A stretch of DNA of 64,000 nt from Roseococcus suduntuyensis. GTDB taxonomy: Bacteria > Pseudomonadota > Alphaproteobacteria > Acetobacterales > Acetobacteraceae. Within the stretch, counting starts at the first letter, position 1, and each line of letters begins with the position of its first letter. Below the pieces are notes generated by a model that saw nothing but the letters and a program-made list of their open reading frames with translations, was not told the origin of the DNA and made no database searches. Positions 60,182 to 64,000 of this stretch are shown one piece after another. The position numbers and the translations under genes were made by a program. The stretch covers positions 124,001 to 188,000 of the forward strand of contig NZ_JACIDJ010000003.1 of assembly GCF_014196305.1 (NCBI RefSeq), in the 5' to 3' direction.

Positions 60182-61348
60182 ATGGACACCAATGCCGCCG
60201 CCGCGCGCCCCTTCCGGGCCCGCGACATCTTCTCGACCGATCACGAGATGTTCCGCGACCAGGTGCGCCGCTTCGTGGAGCGCGAGGTCGCCCCCCACCA
60301 CCGCGATTGGGAACATGCCGGCGTGGTGCCGCGCGAGCTTTGGCGGAAGGCCGGCGAACAGGGCCTGCTCTGCACCATGCTGCCGGAGGAGCTGGGCGGC
60401 GCGGGCGGGGATTTCGGCCATGCCTGCATCGTGCTGGAGGAACTGGCGCGGGTGAATGCCTCGGGTGTCGCCTTCCAGCTCCATTCGGACATCGTGGTGC
60501 CCTACATCCAGCACTACGCCACACCTGAGAAGCGGGCGGAATGGCTGCCGAAGATGGTCTCGGGCGAGATGATCGGCGCCATCGCCATGACCGAACCCGG
60601 AATGGGCAGCGACCTCAAGGCCGTCCGCACCTCGGCGGTGCGCGATGGCGATGAGTGGGTGATCAACGGCTCCAAGACCTTCATCTCCAGCGGGCAGAAT
60701 GCGGGGCTCGTCATCGTGGTCTGCCGCACGGATCCGGAAGCCGGGCGGCGCGGCATGTCGCTGATCTGCGTGGAGGAAGGGACACCCGGCTTCACCCGCG
60801 GCCGCAACCTCGAAAAGATCGGCATGCACGCCCAGGACACGAGCGAGCTGTTCTTCGAGGATGTGCGCGTGCCCGCCGCCAATCTGCTGGGCGAGCTGAA
60901 CATGGGCTTCCGCCAGCTCATGCACCAGCTGCCGCAGGAGCGCCTGATCATCGCGGTGCGCTGCGGCATCAGCATGGAGACCATGCTGCAGAAGACCGTC
61001 GAATACACCAAGCAGCGCCAGATCTTCGGCCAGACGGTGTTCGACTTCCAGGTGCACCGCTTCAAGCTGGCCCAGGCCAAGGCCGAGATCGGCATGTTCC
61101 GCGTCTATCTGGACGACTGCATCGCCCGCCACATGAAGGGCGAGCTTTCGGCCGAGGAGGCGGCGGCGGTGAAGCTGCTGGGCACCGAGATGCAGAACCG
61201 CCTGCTGGATGATTTCCTGCAGATGCATGGCGGCTATGGCTACATGGCCGAATACGAGATCGGCCGCGCCTGGGCCGATGCGCGGGTGGGCCGGATCTAT
61301 GGCGGCTCCTCCGAGGTGATGCGCGAGATCATCGCGCGCACGCTGTAA
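60182..61348 (+). CDS. Acyl-CoA dehydrogenase, long-chain-type
   Basis: A 388-residue flavoenzyme started at ATG 60182 with CGGAGGA upstream. Motifs are AIAMTEPGMGSDLKAV, INGSKTFISSGQNAG, and QRQIFGQTVFDFQVHRFKLA-like (about 265-284). The C-terminus reads RIYGGSSEVMREII, with YGG instead of YEG, and the catalytic glutamate is probably the one in LPQERLIIAV; both are features of long-chain and isovaleryl-type dehydrogenases. It introduces the 2,3-double bond into an acyl-CoA. Confidence 0.9.
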   Translation: MDTNAAAARPFRARDIFSTDHEMFRDQVRRFVEREVAPHHRDWEHAGVVPRELWRKAGEQGLLCTMLPEELGGAGGDFGHACIVLEELARVNASGVAFQLHSDIVVPYIQHYATPEKRAEWLPKMVSGEMIGAIAMTEPGMGSDLKAVRTSAVRDGDEWVINGSKTFISSGQNAGLVIVVCRTDPEAGRRGMSLICVEEGTPGFTRGRNLEKIGMHAQDTSELFFEDVRVPAANLLGELNMGFRQLMHQLPQERLIIAVRCGISMETMLQKTVEYTKQRQIFGQTVFDFQVHRFKLAQAKAEIGMFRVYLDDCIARHMKGELSAEEAAAVKLLGTEMQNRLLDDFLQMHGGYGYMAEYEIGRAWADARVGRIYGGSSEVMREIIARTL

Positions 61349-61379
61349 GAACGAAAAAAACATACAGGGAGAACGTCAC

Positions 61380-62339
61380 ATGAACCGTCGCAAGCTGCTG
61401 CTGGCAGGGCTGGCCGCGCCCGCGCTCGCCCCCGGCCTCGCCGCCGCGCAGGCCTTCCCGAGCCGCCCCATCACGCTGCTGGTGCCCTTCCCACCGGGTG
61501 GGGCCACCGACATCCAGATGCGCAGCTTCGCCGAGGCCGCCACGCGCGCCTTCGGCGTGAACGTCATCACGGAAAATCGTCCCGGCGCGGGCGCCACGCT
61601 CTCGGCCGCCACGGTCGCGCGCGCGCGGCCCGATGGCTACACCATCGCGCAATTCCCGCTGCCGGCCATGCGCCTGCCCTTCATGCAGCGCATGGCCTTC
61701 AACCCGCGCACCGACTTCACGCCCATCATGCACCTGACGGGCTATCTCTTCATCATGTGCGTGCGCGGCGACAGCCCCTATCGCACATGGGCCGACCTGG
61801 TGGCCGATGCGCGGCGCCGCCCGGGCGAGGTCCGCATCGGCAACACCGGCGCCAATGGCACGCCGCATCTGGCCAACATCGACATCGCCATGCGCGCCAA
61901 CCTCGACATCATCCACGTGCCCTTCCGGGGCGAGGGCGATGCCATCCCGGCCCTTCTGGGCGGCCACATCGAGGCGACCGCCAGCGGCTCCGGCCCGCTG
62001 CCGCTCATCGCCGAGGGGCGGCTGCGCGCGCTGAACGTCTGGACGCGCGAACGCTCGCGCCGCCTGCCCGAGGTGCCCACGCTGCTGGAACTGGGCTTCC
62101 AGGACATGGTCATCACCTCGCCCTACGGGCTGGTGGGCCCCGCGGGCATGGACCCCGAGGTGGTGGAGAAGCTGCACCAGGGCTTCCGCACCGCGCTGAA
62201 CGACCCCGCGCACCTCGCCACGCTGGAGCGCCTCGACATGCCGGTGGAATACCTGAACCCCACCGACTACGGCGCCTTCATCCAGCGCACCGTGAACGAG
62301 GAAGAGGCCCGCGTGACGCGCCTCGGCCTGCGCGGCTGA
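61380..62339 (+). CDS. Bug/TctC family receptor, tandem copy 1
   Basis: A 319-residue receptor with an Arg-Arg-Lys signal (MNRRKLLLAGLAAPALAP, cleavage near AAAQA at about 24). TctC motifs: PITLLVPFPPGGATDIQM, VITENRPGAGATLSA and IHVPFRGEGDAIPALLGG. GGGAGAA precedes the ATG. It is the same length as the next gene and about 80% identical in sequence, so the two arose by a tandem duplication of about 970 bp. Confidence 0.92.
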   Translation: MNRRKLLLAGLAAPALAPGLAAAQAFPSRPITLLVPFPPGGATDIQMRSFAEAATRAFGVNVITENRPGAGATLSAATVARARPDGYTIAQFPLPAMRLPFMQRMAFNPRTDFTPIMHLTGYLFIMCVRGDSPYRTWADLVADARRRPGEVRIGNTGANGTPHLANIDIAMRANLDIIHVPFRGEGDAIPALLGGHIEATASGSGPLPLIAEGRLRALNVWTRERSRRLPEVPTLLELGFQDMVITSPYGLVGPAGMDPEVVEKLHQGFRTALNDPAHLATLERLDMPVEYLNPTDYGAFIQRTVNEEEARVTRLGLRG

Positions 62340-62349
62340 GGGCGTGGGC

Positions 62350-63309
62350 ATGAACCGCCGCAAGCTGCTGCTGGCCGGCCTCGCCGCGCCGGCCTTCGCC
62401 CCCGGCCTCGCCGCCGCGCAGAGCTTCCCGAGCCGGCCCATCACCCTGCTGGTGCCCTTCCCGCCCGGCGGGTCCACCGACATCCAGATGCGCGCCTTCG
62501 CCGAGGCCGCGACGCGCGCCTTCGGCGTGAACGTCATCACGGAAAACCGGCCGGGCGCGGGGGCCACGCTCTCGGCCGCCGCCATGCTGCGGACGCCGCC
62601 CGATGGCTACACCATCGCGCAGCTTCCCCTGCCCGCGCTGCGCCTGCCCTTCATGCAGCGCATGGCCTTCAACCCGCGCACGGACTTCACGCCCATCATC
62701 CACCTGACGGGCTACCTGTTCATGATGTGCTTGCGCCAGGACAGCCCCTACCAGAGCTGGGCGGACCTGGTGGCCGATTGCCGCCGCCGCCCGGGCGAGG
62801 TGCGCTGGGGCAACACCGGCGCCAATGGCACGCCGCACCTGACGCTCGTGGACATCGCGCAGCGCGAGAACCTGGACGTCATCCACGTCCCCTTCCGCGG
62901 CGAGGCGGACAGCACGCCCAACATCCTGGGCGGCCATATCGAGGCGGCGGCGACGGGTTCCGGCCCGCTCACCCTCATCGCGCAGGGGCGGATGCGGGCG
63001 CTGAACGTCTGGTCGCGCAACCGCTCGGCCAAGGTCCCCGAGGTGCCGACGCTGACGGAGCTGGGCTACGAGAACATGGTCGTCACCTCGCCCTATGGGC
63101 TGGTGGGGCCACGCGGCATGAACCCCGAGATCGTCCACCGCCTGCACGAGGGCTTCCGCGCGGCCCTGCACGACCCCGCGCACCTGGCCACGCTGGAGCG
63201 GATCGACATGCCCCTCGAATACCTCAACACCGACGACTACGCGGCCTTCATGGCCCGCACGACGGATGAGGAAGAGGCGCGCGTGAACCGCCTCGGGCTG
63301 CGCATGTGA
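62350..63309 (+). CDS. Bug/TctC family receptor, tandem copy 2
   Basis: A 319-residue paralogue of the preceding receptor; the ATG at 62350 aligns exactly with its start (a GTG 6 bases earlier is also open). It differs in the ligand region (for example EADSTPNILGG for EGDAIPALLGG and MLRTPPDG for VARARPDG), which suggests a related but distinct ligand. The spacing from the preceding stop is 10 bp. The stop overlaps the start of the next SDR gene by one base. Confidence 0.92.
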   Translation: MNRRKLLLAGLAAPAFAPGLAAAQSFPSRPITLLVPFPPGGSTDIQMRAFAEAATRAFGVNVITENRPGAGATLSAAAMLRTPPDGYTIAQLPLPALRLPFMQRMAFNPRTDFTPIIHLTGYLFMMCLRQDSPYQSWADLVADCRRRPGEVRWGNTGANGTPHLTLVDIAQRENLDVIHVPFRGEADSTPNILGGHIEAAATGSGPLTLIAQGRMRALNVWSRNRSAKVPEVPTLTELGYENMVVTSPYGLVGPRGMNPEIVHRLHEGFRAALHDPAHLATLERIDMPLEYLNTDDYAAFMARTTDEEEARVNRLGLRM

Positions 63310-64000
63310 TGTTCGCACCCGATTTCATGGCGGGGCAGCGCGTCCTCGTCACCGGGGGCGGATCGGGGCTCGGCCGGATGATGGCCGAGTTCCTGCTGGC
63401 CCATGGCGCCGAGGTGGAAATCTGGGGCCGGCGCGCGCCGGTGCTGGAGGAGGCCTGCGGCGAGCTCAACGCCACCCACCCCGGCCGCGCGCGCTTCCAG
63501 GCGGTGGACATCAAGGACGCCGACGCGGTGGAGGCGGCCATCGCGGCCAGCTTCGCGGCCGGGCATGGCCCCACGCGCCTCATCAACAACGCGGCGGGCA
63601 ACTTCATCTCCCGCACCGAGGATCTGTCGCATCGCGGCTTCCGCGCGGTGTCGGACATCGTCTTCAACGGGACCTTCCATGTCACCCATGCGCTGGGCAA
63701 GCGCTGGATCAGCGAGGGCACGGGCGGCGCCATCGTCACCATCCTCGTCACCTGGATCTGGACGGGTTCGCCCTTCGTGGTGCCGTCGGCCATGTCCAAG
63801 GCGGGGCTGGACGCCATGACGAAGTCGCTCGCCATCGAGTGGGGGCGGCATGGCATCCGGCTCAACGGCATCGCACCCGGCCTGATCCCGACCGAGGGCA
63901 TGCTCGCGCGCATCCGCCCCGGCGAGAACGACCCCGCCGCCAAGTGGAATGCGCGCAACCCGCTGGGCCGCACCGGCACGCCCGAGGATATCGGCCGCCT
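63309..64000 (+). CDS. 2,4-dienoyl-CoA reductase-like SDR, cut by window end
   Basis: The first 230 residues are visible; the gene continues past 64000. It starts at ATG 63309, overlapping the receptor stop (TGATG). VLVTGGGSGLGRMMAE is the cofactor motif and INNAAGNF the NNAG-type segment. The region FVVPSAMSKAGLDAMTKSLAIEWG and IAPGLIPTEGMLARI match eukaryotic 2,4-dienoyl-CoA reductase very closely. As in that enzyme, the classical YxxxK tyrosine is absent (Ser here) while the lysine remains. It should reduce unsaturated acyl-CoAs made by the preceding enzymes. Confidence 0.85.
   Translation, partial: MFAPDFMAGQRVLVTGGGSGLGRMMAEFLLAHGAEVEIWGRRAPVLEEACGELNATHPGRARFQAVDIKDADAVEAAIAASFAAGHGPTRLINNAAGNFISRTEDLSHRGFRAVSDIVFNGTFHVTHALGKRWISEGTGGAIVTILVTWIWTGSPFVVPSAMSKAGLDAMTKSLAIEWGRHGIRLNGIAPGLIPTEGMLARIRPGENDPAAKWNARNPLGRTGTPEDIGR

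Overview
The window is a GC-rich stretch (about 70% by eye) of an alphaproteobacterial chromosome. The family is most likely Acetobacteraceae (Roseomonas-like). The reasons are inferential: five Bug-type solute receptors, a fused SecDF, an AcpXL-type acyl carrier protein cluster, many GTG/TTG starts and tightly overlapped operons. No phage, insertion sequence, CRISPR array, toxin-antitoxin pair or defence island is visible. Most genes handle uptake and catabolism of organic acids, amino acids, peptides or amides, and acyl-CoAs, with housekeeping genes between them.

Layout. 1-560 is the end of a methyltransferase, followed by a sugar-isomerase-like gene. 1801-6665 (minus) is a TRAP transporter operon (dctP, terminator, dctQ, dctM, hydratase, deacetylase) divergent from a marR gene. 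7419-10737 holds an ornithine-cyclodeaminase-like gene and an Aap-type receptor and ATPase without permeases. 10835-19747 is core physiology: kup, plsC, a CNNM/CBS protein, a Gfo/Idh oxidoreductase, fused secDF and an EAL protein. 19760-29682 (minus) is one long unit: two amidohydrolases, a complete Dpp/Opp-type ABC transporter and an iron alcohol dehydrogenase, divergent from a FAD amine-oxidase-like gene. 31413-38615 holds a thioesterase, an RraA-like protein, alkA, an aminotransferase, an HD protein, two Bug receptors and a hydantoinase. hemN, a glyoxalase-II-like hydrolase, an EnvZ/OmpR-like pair and one tRNA-Leu(CAA) follow.

43457-47095 carries an SDR/AraC pair and an ArsR-SRPBCC operon. 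47299-50317 is acpXL-fabZ-ketosynthase-like-ketosynthase, resembling the very-long-chain fatty acid cluster used for lipid A. 50472-54530 (minus) is leuCDB downstream of an NMT1-type binding protein. 54582-64000 (plus) is an acyl-CoA module: Bug receptor, SDR, two acyl-CoA dehydrogenases, a phosphotransferase-like protein, a CoA transferase, a tandem pair of near-identical Bug receptors, and a 2,4-dienoyl-CoA-reductase-like SDR cut by the window end.

The least ordinary DNA is between genes. Several families of structured repeats sit at gene ends: a 103-bp double-hairpin element present twice between convergent genes and supplying their stop codons, 54-bp, 46-bp and 53-bp tandem arrays, and many long perfect hairpins. 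Among proteins, the most interesting are a ketosynthase paralogue lacking its active-site cysteine, an EAL protein with a pseudo-receiver and degenerate loop 6, an SRPBCC-DUF1579 fusion under an ArsR regulator, and a periplasmic-type receptor gene placed upstream of leuCDB. I saw no convincing wholly new system.
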